64,000 bases of DNA. It comes from Aquimonas sp964586455. GTDB lineage: Bacteria > Pseudomonadota > Gammaproteobacteria > Xanthomonadales > Xanthomonadaceae. The notes beneath the pieces are model-generated. The model searched no databases and was not told where the DNA came from. It saw only the letters and a program-made list of their open reading frames with translations. Both the position numbers and the translations under genes were made by a program. Of the stretch, positions 28,232 through 37,164 are shown piece after piece. The stretch's first letter is position 1, and every line of letters begins with the position of its first letter. The DNA is taken from the NCBI GenBank assembly GCA_964586455.1, contig CAZPHV010000018.1, forward strand, positions 1 to 64,000. The letters are read 5' to 3'.

Positions 28232-28287
28232 GAGCGTGTGAAAAACGCAGACGCCCTCGCTACGGCGTCTGAGTCTTTCACACGCTC
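28232..28287. repeat. 56-bp interrupted palindrome
   Basis: Arms GAGCGTGTGAAA/TTTCACACGCTC (12 bp) and CAGACGCC/GGCGTCTG (8 bp) pair around a 4x4 internal loop, with an 8-base apical loop. There is no T-run after either arm, so a classical terminator is unlikely. It may be an extragenic repeat or an RNA hairpin ending the transcript of the membrane protein gene. Confidence 0.75.
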
Positions 28288-28432
28288 TCAGGCCAGCAGC
28301 GCGCAGGGCGCACCAAGAAGGCGTGTGACAGGACTGAACAGGGCAGCGGCATCGTAGGCAAGGGCAGACAGCGAGCGGCACTTGGGCGTGAAACGCGATG
28401 GCCGGCATACTTCGGCGCCGGAGGTCTGCTGC

Positions 28433-30769
28433 ATGTCCATTCCAACCAGCGATGACGAAGACGCTCCTACCCGGGCGCTGGCAGCCGCAGCGACGGTGAG
28501 CGCGGGTGCCGGCCCGCAGTCGGGTGCGCGCATCGGCCCGTATCAGCTGATCCGCTCCCTCGGCGCCGGTGGCATGGGCGAAGTCTGGCTGGCCGAACAG
28601 CTGCATCCGGTGCGCCGGCCGGTGGCGCTGAAGCTGATGCAGCGCCAACTGCTGAACCCCTTGGCCGAGGCGTATTTCGATGGCGAGCGCCAGGCATTGG
28701 CGCGGATGGACCATCCCGCGATCGCCAAGGTCTTCGATGCCGGCCGCACGCCCGAGGGCCATCCTTGGCTGGCGATGGAGTGGATCGACGGCGAGGCCCT
28801 GCTGAGCTGGTGCCGCGAGCGCCGTCCCGATCTCTCGACCCGACTGCGCCTGCTGGCTGCGCTGGCGCGCGGTGTCCAGCATGCGCACTCTCGGGGTGTG
28901 CTGCACCGGGATCTGAAGCCCGGCAATGTGCTGGTGGTGCAGGTGGATGGCCGGCCCCAGCCGAAGCTGATCGACTTCGGCATCGCCCTGGGTCTGGACG
29001 CCGGGCCGAGCAATCCCGGCGATGCCCACAGCTACGAGGCGGTCGGCAGCGGCGTGTTCATGAGCCCGGAGCAGCGCGAGGGCAGGGCGGACGCCATCGA
29101 TCCGCGCTCGGATGTGTACGCGCTGGGCATGATCCTGCTGTGCCTGTTGCTGCCTGAGGCTCGCCTTGCCGCCTTGGGCGAAGACACCGCCGACCCCGAA
29201 CGCCTGCGCGCACGCTTCGACGCCGCGCTTGCCAGCGGCCGTGGCCGCAGCGAACCCGTGCTGTCGCCGCTGCCGCGCTCCCTGCTGCAGCTGCTGCGCT
29301 GCGCACTGGCACCGCAGCCGGCTGAGCGCTATGCCTCGGCGGAGGCACTGGCGCAGGATCTCGATCGCTTTCTTGAGTGCCGCCCGCTGGCGGTGAGAGG
29401 GCGTGCGCGCAGCTACCGCTTCGGCCTGTTCCTGCGCCGCAATGCGCTGGCTGTAGGCGCCGTGATCGCTGTCGTGCTGGCGCTGGCGACGGGCCTGAGT
29501 TTCGCGCTGTACGGCCTGCGCGAGGCGCGCAGCGAAGCCGGGCATGCGCGCCACATGAGCGACTTCATGGCCGACGTGCTGACCGGCGTCGACCCGCAGG
29601 TCGCGGCAGGGCTGGACCGAGCCCTGCTGAACCGCATTCTGGAAGACGCCGCCGCGCGCGCCGATCGCCAGCTGGCCGCGCGGCCGGATGCGCTGGCCGA
29701 AGTGCTAGGCGTGCTCGGCACGACCTACACGAATGCCGGCGAGCACGCGCGCGGTGTCGAGATTCTGCGCCGCGGCCACGCGCTGGCGGTGTCCGAACTG
29801 CCGCGTTCGCATCCGGTGCGCCTGAAGCTCGCGCGTCGGTTGGGCGACGCGTTCGCGATCACCGGCGAGGCCCAGGAGGCAGAATCCCTGCTGCGCGAAG
29901 CCCTGACCGGGATGAATCGCATCGACGAGCGCTACCCATTGGCCGAACCCGACCTGCGGCTGACCCTGGCCTGGGCCCTGCGTGACCAGGGCCGCTTCGA
30001 CGAGGCCCTGACCGAGGCGCGCCTCGCCCGCGCGCAGCTCGCATCGCTGCCCACCGATCCTGACGACCCCGACCCGCTGACCGCTGCCTATGTGGAACAG
30101 GTGGTGCTGAGCGACATGGGCCGCGCCGAAGAGGCTGAAGCCCTGCTGCGACCGATGGTCGAGCGCCATGCGCAGGCCTTCGGCGAGTCGCATCCGCGCA
30201 CCCAGCGCCTGACCAACAGCCTGGGCGTGCTGTTGTCGCAGCAGCGCCGCCATGCCGAGGCCGAGCCGATCCTGCGGCGCAGTCTGGCGGCAGCCGAACA
30301 GATCTACGGCCCAACCCATCAGAGCAGCCTGCTGGTGGTCGGCAACCTCGCCGGCGCGCTGCGTCAGCAGGGCAAGACCGAGGAATCCGGCCCTTACTAC
30401 CGCCGTGCCTGGGAGGGCTTCGTCGCGCTCTACGGCGAGGCGCACCCGCGCGCGATCCTGACCTTGGCCAACTTTGGCAACTACCAGCTCAGCGCCGGCG
30501 ATGCGCGCGCCTCGCTGCAGACCCATCTGCGTGCGCGCGAGCTGGCCCTGACAGCCTTTTCGCCGGAGCACCCGGTCGTGGAGGAAACCCATTTCGGCGC
30601 CGGCAAGGCGCATGCGGCGCTGGGCGACTGGGTCGCCGCGAAGGCCGAGCTTGAGCGCGCCCTGCAGCTGCGCACGGCCAGATTGCCGGCCGAGCATCCA
30701 GGCATCACCGACGTGCAGGCCGAGCTGGACAAGGTGCGGGCTGCGCTGCAGGCGGGCGATCGCGGCTGA
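28433..30769 (+). CDS. Transmembrane Ser/Thr protein kinase with TPR sensor
   Basis: This 778-residue receptor kinase has a cytoplasmic kinase domain (about 36-310) with the Gly loop LGAGGMGEVWLAE, the Lys in PVALKLM, the catalytic HRDLKPGN, the DFG motif LIDFGIA and the APE-like MSPEQREG. A membrane helix (about 340-362, AVGAVIAVVLALATGLSFALY) follows, then a C-terminal array of about eight TPR-like repeats of tetratricopeptide-10/12 type. The start ATG is preceded by GGAGGT. There is no sigma factor next to it, unlike the related kinase at 48960. The substrate is unknown. Confidence 0.9.
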   Translation: MSIPTSDDEDAPTRALAAAATVSAGAGPQSGARIGPYQLIRSLGAGGMGEVWLAEQLHPVRRPVALKLMQRQLLNPLAEAYFDGERQALARMDHPAIAKVFDAGRTPEGHPWLAMEWIDGEALLSWCRERRPDLSTRLRLLAALARGVQHAHSRGVLHRDLKPGNVLVVQVDGRPQPKLIDFGIALGLDAGPSNPGDAHSYEAVGSGVFMSPEQREGRADAIDPRSDVYALGMILLCLLLPEARLAALGEDTADPERLRARFDAALASGRGRSEPVLSPLPRSLLQLLRCALAPQPAERYASAEALAQDLDRFLECRPLAVRGRARSYRFGLFLRRNALAVGAVIAVVLALATGLSFALYGLREARSEAGHARHMSDFMADVLTGVDPQVAAGLDRALLNRILEDAAARADRQLAARPDALAEVLGVLGTTYTNAGEHARGVEILRRGHALAVSELPRSHPVRLKLARRLGDAFAITGEAQEAESLLREALTGMNRIDERYPLAEPDLRLTLAWALRDQGRFDEALTEARLARAQLASLPTDPDDPDPLTAAYVEQVVLSDMGRAEEAEALLRPMVERHAQAFGESHPRTQRLTNSLGVLLSQQRRHAEAEPILRRSLAAAEQIYGPTHQSSLLVVGNLAGALRQQGKTEESGPYYRRAWEGFVALYGEAHPRAILTLANFGNYQLSAGDARASLQTHLRARELALTAFSPEHPVVEETHFGAGKAHAALGDWVAAKAELERALQLRTARLPAEHPGITDVQAELDKVRAALQAGDRG

Positions 30770-31213
30770 GGTGTTCGGCCATGCTGCGGCAAGTGCCTGC
30801 CTGCGAGGGAGGAGACCGGGGCGAGAGTGGGGCTCGTGGTGGGCCAGGGCCCACCCTANNNNNNNNNNNNNNNNNNNNNNNNNNNNNNNNNNNNNNNNNN
30901 NNNNNNNNNNNNNNNNNNNNNNNNNNNNNNNNNNNNNNNNNNNNNNNNNNNNNNNNNNGAGGGAGGAGACCGGGGCGAGAGTGGGGCTCGTGGTGGGCCA
31001 GGGCCCACCCTATGCGGGCGAGGAATGGGGTGGGCCGAGGCCCACCCGGCCGCGTAAGGAATAGGGTGGGCCCTGGCCCACCGTGACCTGGAGGTTCACC
31101 CCGGTATGAGGATTCGACGCCTCCGCCGTGGTCGCGCTGCGGCCGACCGAATCCCAACCGGTGCCGGGCTCGCGGCGTCCAAACAACCCCGGGCTGGAAT
31201 TGTTCGTGCTCGC
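30770..31213. repeat. Palindrome cluster around an assembly gap
   Basis: No gene is supported. GGTGGGCC-family palindromes lie at 30838-30858, 30993-31014 and 31063-31083, with a decayed copy near 31026-31045. The 54 bp before the gap, starting GAGGGAGGAGACCGGGGCGA, recur identically right after it, so the contigs either side share an end. Confidence 0.8.
30859..30958. other. Assembly gap of 100 N
   Basis: Exactly 100 N bases. The identical 54-bp flanks suggest that the two contigs overlap in a repeat and that the Ns are a placeholder; either the gap is false or it hides a tandem repeat of unknown copy number. Confidence 0.95.
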
Positions 31214-32116
31214 TCAATACACCGGCGGCTCGCCCGGCGGCCGGCGCTTGTAGCGCTTGTGCACCCACAGGTACTGCGCCGGCGCTTCACGCACCATCGC
31301 TTCGACAGCAGTGTTGACCCGCGCGGTGTCGGCGGCGGCGTCGGTGCTCGGGAAATCCGTCAGCGGACGACCGATGCGCAGCACGTAGCGCGCGCCTTCG
31401 CGACGGTGGAAGAACGGCACCACGGCCGCGCCCGACAGCCGTGCCAGCTGATGGGTGGCGGTGATGCTGGCGGCGGGAATGCCGAAGAAAGGCACGAACA
31501 CCGTGTCCTTGCCCAGCATGTCCTGATCGGGCGCGTACCAGAGAATCCCGCCCCCTTTCAGGTGCCGGATCGCCGCGCGCAGTTCCTCGCGCTTGAACAT
31601 CGCGCTGGCATAGCGCAGCCGACCGGCCAGCACCGCCGCTTCCATGACCGGTTCGTCATGGGCGCGGTACATGCCGGCCACTGGCACGTGCGCGGTCAGT
31701 AGCCGCCCGCAGGCTTCCAGGGTAGTGAAGTGGCCGGACACCAGCAGCGCACCGCGGCCCTCACGCGCCAGCGCCTGCAGGTGCTCGATGCCCTCGATCT
31801 CCAGGCCCTTGCGCCAAGGCTTCTCGCTGCCGAACCAGGCGCGTGCGAACTCGAAGGCACCGGTGCCGAGCGCCTCGAAATGCTGGCGTAGCAGGCGTGC
31901 GCGATCGGCCGCCGCCAAGGCTGGGAACACCAGTTCAAGATTGCGCGCCGCGACCCGGCGGCGCTCGCCGCCCAGGCGCATAAGCAGCCGACCCAGCAGC
32001 GGGCCGATGCGCAGCTGCCAGGTCCACGGAATGCGCGCCGCCAATTTGAGCGCGGCAACGCCGAGCTGGGCCGGCCAGTGGCGCGGTGCCCACAGGGAAG
32101 GAGGGTTGGAACTCAT
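31214..32116 (-). CDS. LpxL/HtrB-like lipid A acyltransferase
   Basis: This inner-membrane lysophospholipid/lipid A acyltransferase of 300 residues adds a secondary acyl chain to Kdo-lipid A or its precursor. It has the HxxxxE/D catalytic motif in SGHFTTLEACG, an N-terminal hydrophobic segment, LKGGGILWYAPDQD and VPFFGIPAASITA, all typical of the LpxL family. The ATG start overlaps the stop of the upstream ABC gene (ATGA), so the two are cotranscribed. I cannot tell lauroyl (LpxL) from myristoyl (LpxM) specificity by eye. Confidence 0.9.
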   Translation of the reverse strand: MSSNPPSLWAPRHWPAQLGVAALKLAARIPWTWQLRIGPLLGRLLMRLGGERRRVAARNLELVFPALAAADRARLLRQHFEALGTGAFEFARAWFGSEKPWRKGLEIEGIEHLQALAREGRGALLVSGHFTTLEACGRLLTAHVPVAGMYRAHDEPVMEAAVLAGRLRYASAMFKREELRAAIRHLKGGGILWYAPDQDMLGKDTVFVPFFGIPAASITATHQLARLSGAAVVPFFHRREGARYVLRIGRPLTDFPSTDAAADTARVNTAVEAMVREAPAQYLWVHKRYKRRPPGEPPVY

Positions 32117-35100
32117 GCAGGAAGTGTAGCCGTCGGCCCGCGGATTCCGTTCGCCTGCAGTGACCGCCAGGCCGCGACCAGCGCCTGCGTATGCGAATGC
32201 CGCGGTTGCGCCAGCAGCTCAGCCGTGGCCCCGGCTTCGACCACCCGGCCCTCGAACATCACCGCACAGCGCTGGGCCAACTCGGCCGCCACCGCCGGGT
32301 CATGCGTGATGAACAGCAAGCTCAGGCGGCGCGCGGCCTGCAGGCCGCGCAGCAGCTCCAGCACCTGGCGGCGGCTGATCGCGTCCAGTGCGCTGACCGC
32401 TTCGTCGCAGACCAGTAGATCCGGCGCGAGCATCAGCGCGCGCGCGATCGCAATGCGCTGGCGCTGGCCGCCGGAGAACGCATGCGGGTAACGATTCAAG
32501 GCGTCTGCTTCCAGCCCGACTTCGTTCAGCGCCTGCACGAGCTGCTCGCGCACCGCCGGGCGAGCATGCAACTGCAGCGGCTCAGCCAGCAGTCTGTCTA
32601 TTCGCTGGCGCGGGTCCAGCGAGCTGTAGGGGTCCTGGAACACGATCTGCGCGCGCGGCCGCAGCGCGCGCAGCCGGCGACCCTGCAATGAATGCAGCGG
32701 CGCGTCCTGCAGCCAGGCTTCGCCCTCGATCCGCGCATCGGCAAGACGCAGCAGACCGCGCACCAGCGAGCTCTTGCCGCTGCCGGACGCGCCCAGCACC
32801 GCCAGGCATTCACCGTGCGCGAGTTCGAGATCCACACCGTGCACGGCAGCCGTCGGGGCGCCCGCATAGCGCAGGCCGAAGCGGTGCAGGCGCAGGAGTG
32901 CGGATGCGGCGAATGGCGGGTGTGCCGACGGATGCAGCGCTGTGGCCTCCTGGCTCGGCGAAGTCGATGTCGTGGCCATCGGGGTGTTGGCTGCATCGGC
33001 ATTGACGGCAGCGCGCGAAGGCTGAGGGGGATCCGGCTGGGCTCCCGCCTTGGCGGGAGCGAAGAGAGTTGGCTTGGGGGAATTCCCGGACTCGCTGGTC
33101 TCGGCAGCGCTTGGGTCTTGCTGGACGCTGGCACCGTCGTCTTGGGCATCGTCGCTTTTCGCAAGAAGCGCATCCTCGTCGCCAGGCTCGGCATAGAGCA
33201 CATCGTGCCCGCACGCCGCCAGCAGGCGCTGCGTGTACCGCGCCTGCGGACTCGCCAGCACCGCGGCGGTGCGCCCCTGTTCGACCACCCGCCCGCGCTC
33301 CAGCACGCACAGCTGATCGGCGAGACGCGCCACCACGTCGAGGTCGTGGCCGATGAACAGCACCGCCAGCCCGCGTTCGCGGCGCAGCCGCTCCAGCAGG
33401 TCGAGAACGCCGTGCTGGCTCAGCAGGTCGAGCGCGCTGGTCGCCTCGTCGCAGATCAACAGCTGCGGCTGCCCGCACAGCGCCAGCGCGATCATCACCC
33501 GCTGGCGCTGGCCGCCGGACAGCTGCCCGGAGCGGGCGCGAAGGAAGCGTTCGACCGACAGACCCGCGGCCGGGCCTTCACCGTGCGCTGCAGGTTCCGC
33601 CGCAGAACGGTCCGCGGCCTCGACCTCGCCCGGCACGGCCTCGCCCAGGCCGACCTCCACAAGCGCCGCGCGCGCGGCCTTGTCCAGTTCTGCGCCGCGC
33701 AGGCCGCGCAACTGACGCAGACTTTCGCGCAGCTGGCTGCCGACGCAGCGCAGCGGATGCAGGCTGGCCAGCGGGTCCTGGAACACAAGACCCACCCGAA
33801 GGCCGCGTACGCCCGCCGGTAGCGGCGCAGCGAGATCGATGCGGGTATCGCCAAGCCGCAGAACACCCTGCGCGCGCAGGCCGCGTGGCAGCAGGCCGGT
33901 CAGCGCCAGGGCCGTGAGGCTCTTGCCCGAGCCTGAGCCGCCGATCAGGCCGAGGCAGTCGCCGCGATCCAGCGAGAACGACATCGGCCCGATGCGATGG
34001 CCGTCGGGCAGGGTGATCTGCAGGGCGTCGACAGCGATGGGTGCCACCGCGCGGCGGGCTTGGTTCTCGACTGCTGCCACAGCGCGTTGGGAGGGCGCAT
34101 CCACCGTTCCCGACCCCGCCCCGGTCTGCAACGCTGCCGAAAGTTCGCCCTGCGACGACGCACTTGATGCGCGCGCGGACTCGTCTTCTGAAGCGGGCGT
34201 AGCGTGAGTGCGGGCTTCGTTGGCGACTGCTGCGTCGGCGCGTTGGTGTTGGGTGGATAAGCGCAGCGCATCCACCGTTCCCGACCCCGCCCCGATCTGA
34301 CAACGCGCCGAAGCCTCAACATGCGACGGGGCGTCCGAGTCGCGCGCAGGCTGGATTCCGGCCTCAGTCACCGCGCTCTTGCCCAACTCCACCAGCCGCG
34401 GATCCAATGCATCGCGCAGAGCCTCACCCAGTCGCTGAAACGTCAGCAGCAGCGCACACAGCAGTGCGGCCGGGCCGATCAGCACCCAGGGTGCGGTGTC
34501 GAGCTCCTGCGCACCCTCACCCAGCAGTGCACCCAGCCCTGCCCAGGGCTCGACCAGGCCCAGGCCAAGAAAACCCAGAAAGCTCTCGACCAGAACCACA
34601 TTGGCCGCGATCAGGCCGGCGTACACCAGCGCCAGCGGCAGCAGGTTCGGCACCCCATGCCGGCGCAGCACGTCGAATCGACCCGCGCCCGAGGCGCGCG
34701 CGGCCAGCACGAAGCCGCTCTCGCGCAGGCGTGAGGCCTCAGCGCGCAGCACCCGCGCCAGATCGATCCAGGCTTGGCCGGCGATCGCTAGCAGCAGCAG
34801 CCACAGCGAGCGCTCGAACAGGGCCAGCAGCAGGATCACCAGCAGCAGGAAGGGCAGGGCAGACAGCACATCCAGCGCGCGCATCATCAGGCGCTCGGTG
34901 CGCCCGCCGCAGAGCCCGGCCCAGGCGCCGTAGGCGACACCGATCAGCAGCGCGACCAGGGTCGCGCAGACGCCGATCAGCAGCGACATGCGCAGGCCCA
35001 TCAGGCTGCGCGCCAGCACGTCGCGGCCGATCGCATCGGTGCCCAGCCAGTGCTGCCACGACGGCGGCTCCGACAGCGCCTCCCAGTCCGGCTTCCAGGC

Positions 35101-35235
35101 CGCTTCGCTGCCGGTGACCAAAGGGCCGGCGAACGCCAGCAGGGCCAGCGCGCCGAGCAGCCATAGCAGTCGCCACACCGGGCGTGGCCAGGGCGACGAA
35201 GGCTGAGTTTCCAGAGGCAGGGCAGACGTCGCCAT
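32113..35235 (-). CDS. Fused ABC transporter: DppC-like permease plus two ATPase domains
   Basis: This single 1040-residue protein joins an OppC/DppC/YejE-type permease (about 1-275, six helices, landmark WLGTDAIGRDVLARSL) to two Opp-type ATPases. ATPase 1 has Walker A GGSGSGKS, signature LSGGQRQR and Walker B LLICDEATSALD. ATPase 2 has GASGSGKS, FSGGQRQR and LLVCDEAVSALD. The permease-ATPase 1 linker (about 275-390) and the ATPase 1-2 linker (about 645-720) are low complexity and contain translated intergenic repeats. Peptide or microcin uptake is the likely role by family (YejF also fuses two ATPases), but no OppB-like second permease or binding protein lies nearby. Confidence 0.88.
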   Translation of the reverse strand: MATSALPLETQPSSPWPRPVWRLLWLLGALALLAFAGPLVTGSEAAWKPDWEALSEPPSWQHWLGTDAIGRDVLARSLMGLRMSLLIGVCATLVALLIGVAYGAWAGLCGGRTERLMMRALDVLSALPFLLLVILLLALFERSLWLLLLAIAGQAWIDLARVLRAEASRLRESGFVLAARASGAGRFDVLRRHGVPNLLPLALVYAGLIAANVVLVESFLGFLGLGLVEPWAGLGALLGEGAQELDTAPWVLIGPAALLCALLLTFQRLGEALRDALDPRLVELGKSAVTEAGIQPARDSDAPSHVEASARCQIGAGSGTVDALRLSTQHQRADAAVANEARTHATPASEDESARASSASSQGELSAALQTGAGSGTVDAPSQRAVAAVENQARRAVAPIAVDALQITLPDGHRIGPMSFSLDRGDCLGLIGGSGSGKSLTALALTGLLPRGLRAQGVLRLGDTRIDLAAPLPAGVRGLRVGLVFQDPLASLHPLRCVGSQLRESLRQLRGLRGAELDKAARAALVEVGLGEAVPGEVEAADRSAAEPAAHGEGPAAGLSVERFLRARSGQLSGGQRQRVMIALALCGQPQLLICDEATSALDLLSQHGVLDLLERLRRERGLAVLFIGHDLDVVARLADQLCVLERGRVVEQGRTAAVLASPQARYTQRLLAACGHDVLYAEPGDEDALLAKSDDAQDDGASVQQDPSAAETSESGNSPKPTLFAPAKAGAQPDPPQPSRAAVNADAANTPMATTSTSPSQEATALHPSAHPPFAASALLRLHRFGLRYAGAPTAAVHGVDLELAHGECLAVLGASGSGKSSLVRGLLRLADARIEGEAWLQDAPLHSLQGRRLRALRPRAQIVFQDPYSSLDPRQRIDRLLAEPLQLHARPAVREQLVQALNEVGLEADALNRYPHAFSGGQRQRIAIARALMLAPDLLVCDEAVSALDAISRRQVLELLRGLQAARRLSLLFITHDPAVAAELAQRCAVMFEGRVVEAGATAELLAQPRHSHTQALVAAWRSLQANGIRGPTATLPA
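34054..34330. repeat. Duplicated REP-type element inside the ABC fusion linker
   Basis: Two direct copies of about 110 bp (from about 34054 and about 34209) lie in frame within the first linker of the ABC fusion. The right copy keeps a full hairpin GGTGGATGCGCTGCGCTTAT plus CCACC (minus strand); the left copy has lost the middle of the hairpin. The same hairpin occurs between genes at about 28037-28064. Both copies translate to a shared GAGSGTVDA sequence. Confidence 0.75.
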
Positions 35236-35330
35236 TGCCGCGAAGGATACGTGGCCCGATCGGCGTCAACGAGGTCTGCGCCGGGCAAGGCTTAGACTTC
35301 GCGTCTTTCCAGACTGCCCCGGAGCGCCCC

Positions 35331-36323
35331 ATGGCCTACCCGCACACCCGCCCGCGCCGCATGCGCCGTGACGACTTCTCGCGCCGGCTGATGCGCGAAC
35401 ATCGACTGAGCGCGGACGACCTGATCCTGCCGGTGTTCGTGCGCGAGGGCGAGAACGTGCGCGAGGCGATCGGCTCGATGCCCGGCGTCGAGCGGCTGTC
35501 GATCGACCTGCTGTTGCAGTTGGCCGACGAGGCCGTGGTGCTGGGCATTCCCGCGCTGGCGCTGTTTCCGGTGACCCCGCCCGAGGCCAAGTCGCTGGAC
35601 GCCGCCGAGGCCTGGAACCCGCAGGGCCTGGCCCAGCGTGCGGTACGCGCGTTGAAGGCCCGCCATCCTGGCCTGGGCGTGATCACCGACGTCGCGCTGG
35701 ATCCCTTCACCACCCACGGTCAGGACGGCCTGATCGACGCCAGCGGTTACGTCATCAACGATGAGACCGTAGTCGCTCTGGTCAAGCAGGCGCTGAGCCA
35801 CGCCGAGGCTGGCGCCGATGTGGTCGCGCCCTCCGACATGATGGACGGCCGCATCGGCGAGATTCGCATAGCGCTGGAAGCTGCGGGCCACGTCCACACC
35901 CGCATCCTTGCGTACTCGGCCAAGTACGCCAGCAGCTTCTACGGGCCCTTCCGCGACGCGGTGGGTTCGGCCGGCAACCTGGGCAAAGGCAACAAGTACA
36001 CCTACCAGATGGACCCGGCCAATTCCGACGAAGCCCTGCGCGAGGTCGGGCTGGATCTGGACGAGGGCGCCGACATGGTGATGGTCAAGCCGGGCCTGCC
36101 CTACCTCGATATCGTTCGGCGGGTGAAAGATGAGTTCGGCGCGCCGACCCTGGTCTACCAGGTCAGTGGCGAGTACGCGATGCTGAAAGCCGCCGCGCAG
36201 AACGGCTGGCTGGACGAGCGCGCGGTGGTGCTGGAGTCGCTGCTGTCGATCAAGCGCGCTGGCGCCGATGCGATCCTCAGCTACTACGCGCTGGACGCGG
36301 CGCGCTGGCTGCGTGAGGGTTAG
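35331..36323 (+). CDS. hemB: Delta-aminolevulinic acid dehydratase (porphobilinogen synthase)
   Basis: This cytoplasmic enzyme of 330 residues condenses two 5-aminolevulinate molecules to porphobilinogen in heme synthesis. The active-site lysines are in AYSAKYASSFYGPFR and MVMVKPGLPYLDI. The metal loop DVALDPFTTHGQDG has Asp/Thr in place of the zinc-binding cysteines, so this is the Mg-dependent type known from Pseudomonas. The N-terminus RPRRMRRDDFSRRL is typical. The ATG is preceded by GGAGCG. It is divergent from the ABC fusion gene with 95 bp between. Confidence 0.97.
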   Translation: MAYPHTRPRRMRRDDFSRRLMREHRLSADDLILPVFVREGENVREAIGSMPGVERLSIDLLLQLADEAVVLGIPALALFPVTPPEAKSLDAAEAWNPQGLAQRAVRALKARHPGLGVITDVALDPFTTHGQDGLIDASGYVINDETVVALVKQALSHAEAGADVVAPSDMMDGRIGEIRIALEAAGHVHTRILAYSAKYASSFYGPFRDAVGSAGNLGKGNKYTYQMDPANSDEALREVGLDLDEGADMVMVKPGLPYLDIVRRVKDEFGAPTLVYQVSGEYAMLKAAAQNGWLDERAVVLESLLSIKRAGADAILSYYALDAARWLREG

Positions 36324-36678
36324 CACGCATAGGGTGGGCCCTGGCCCACCGAGGCCCGTGCCTTGCTTGATCGTGTGGTCTCTTTTGCAGCTTTGCGCCA
36401 AGCGCAGCGCGGCCCAACGGGCACCGCAGCGACCTGCGAGCCTGCTGCGTGAGGGTTGATAGGGTCGCCAAAGCGCCTCCGTGTGGGAGCTTGCTTGCAA
36501 GCGACCTGTGCTTCGTAGGTCCCTCAGATCGCGGCCATACGATGGGTGCTTGCCCACCGCGGCCAGTGTCCGCGGCAAGAGCAATCTGAAAATGCCCAAG
36601 AACTTCAAAGTCCTCAGCCTGGTTCCTCGGAAAGGCCCGTGGGCGAACCCGGGCGCGGCCTGACCGGGGTCCGGGCGA
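36324..36678. other. Intergenic region with two repeat types
   Basis: A GGTGGGCC-family palindrome at 36330-36350 follows the hemB stop, and a GTGGGAGCTTGCTTGCAAGC hairpin lies at about 36482-36508, the same type as in the copper operon spacer. A decayed GATGGGTGCTTGCCCACC copy is near 36541. No gene is supported. Confidence 0.7.
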
Positions 36679-37161
36679 TCAGACTCCGGTCCGATTCCAT
36701 GCAGGCTTGAGGCTCGCCACAAGGCTGTCTTCAAGCCCCGCCGCCAGATTCACGTGAAAGCCGCCGTAGTGCAGCAGGCCGTTGTCTGGCAGGGCGTAGA
36801 TCTGGACCGGGTTTCCAAGCTCGAGCGCGCTGCGGATGAGGGCGTGGCCCTTGATGTTGGTGGATTGGGTAGGGCCGGGGTTCTGGTAGCCGTAGAGCCG
36901 CTGGCGCAGAGGCCGTACGGTCTTGCCGATGTACATCACCTCGCCGGCCACCACAAAGGCGTAGAGGATGTTGGCGCTGCCCGCACAGTCGGAAAGCAGA
37001 CAGCGCGGGCGTCCATCCTCGAGCTGCCAGTGGCCGACCGCACGGAAACCGATGTGCTCGAGTCGCTGGCGTGGGGTGTGTTCCGGGTGCATGGGCACGG
37101 CTCTGGGTTGCTGTCGGCGTGACGCTGAAAGCTTGGCGCGCGCGCCCGGGCTGAGAGGCAC
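36679..37161 (-). CDS. GIY-YIG nuclease-fold protein
   Basis: This protein has 160 residues from the GTG, or 137 from the ATG at 37092. The GIY-YIG fold is seen in ILYAFVVAGEVMYIGKTVRP, the Arg in LRQRLYGY, and the C-terminal Glu/Asn pair in GLEDSLVASLKPAWNRTG. Such small stand-alone proteins cut DNA or are accessory parts of mobile and restriction loci. The ATG start lies directly before the first conserved residues (PRQRLEHIGF); the GTG lies 3 bp after the stop of the upstream gene and could be coupled to it. It sits at the edge of a nuclease-rich region. Confidence 0.8.
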   Translation of the reverse strand: MPLSPGARAKLSASRRQQPRAVPMHPEHTPRQRLEHIGFRAVGHWQLEDGRPRCLLSDCAGSANILYAFVVAGEVMYIGKTVRPLRQRLYGYQNPGPTQSTNIKGHALIRSALELGNPVQIYALPDNGLLHYGGFHVNLAAGLEDSLVASLKPAWNRTGV

Positions 37162-37164
37162 TGC

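Larger units (their letters stand above)
27951..28432. other. Intergenic region: REP hairpin, relic GFE-tail fragment and long palindrome
   Basis: No intact gene is supported. It contains a GGTGGACAAGCGCAGCGCAT-type REP hairpin at about 28037-28064 and a minus-strand coding relic at 28179-28230. A 56-bp palindrome lies at 28232-28287. The next gene starts at 28433 behind GGAGG. Confidence 0.7.
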
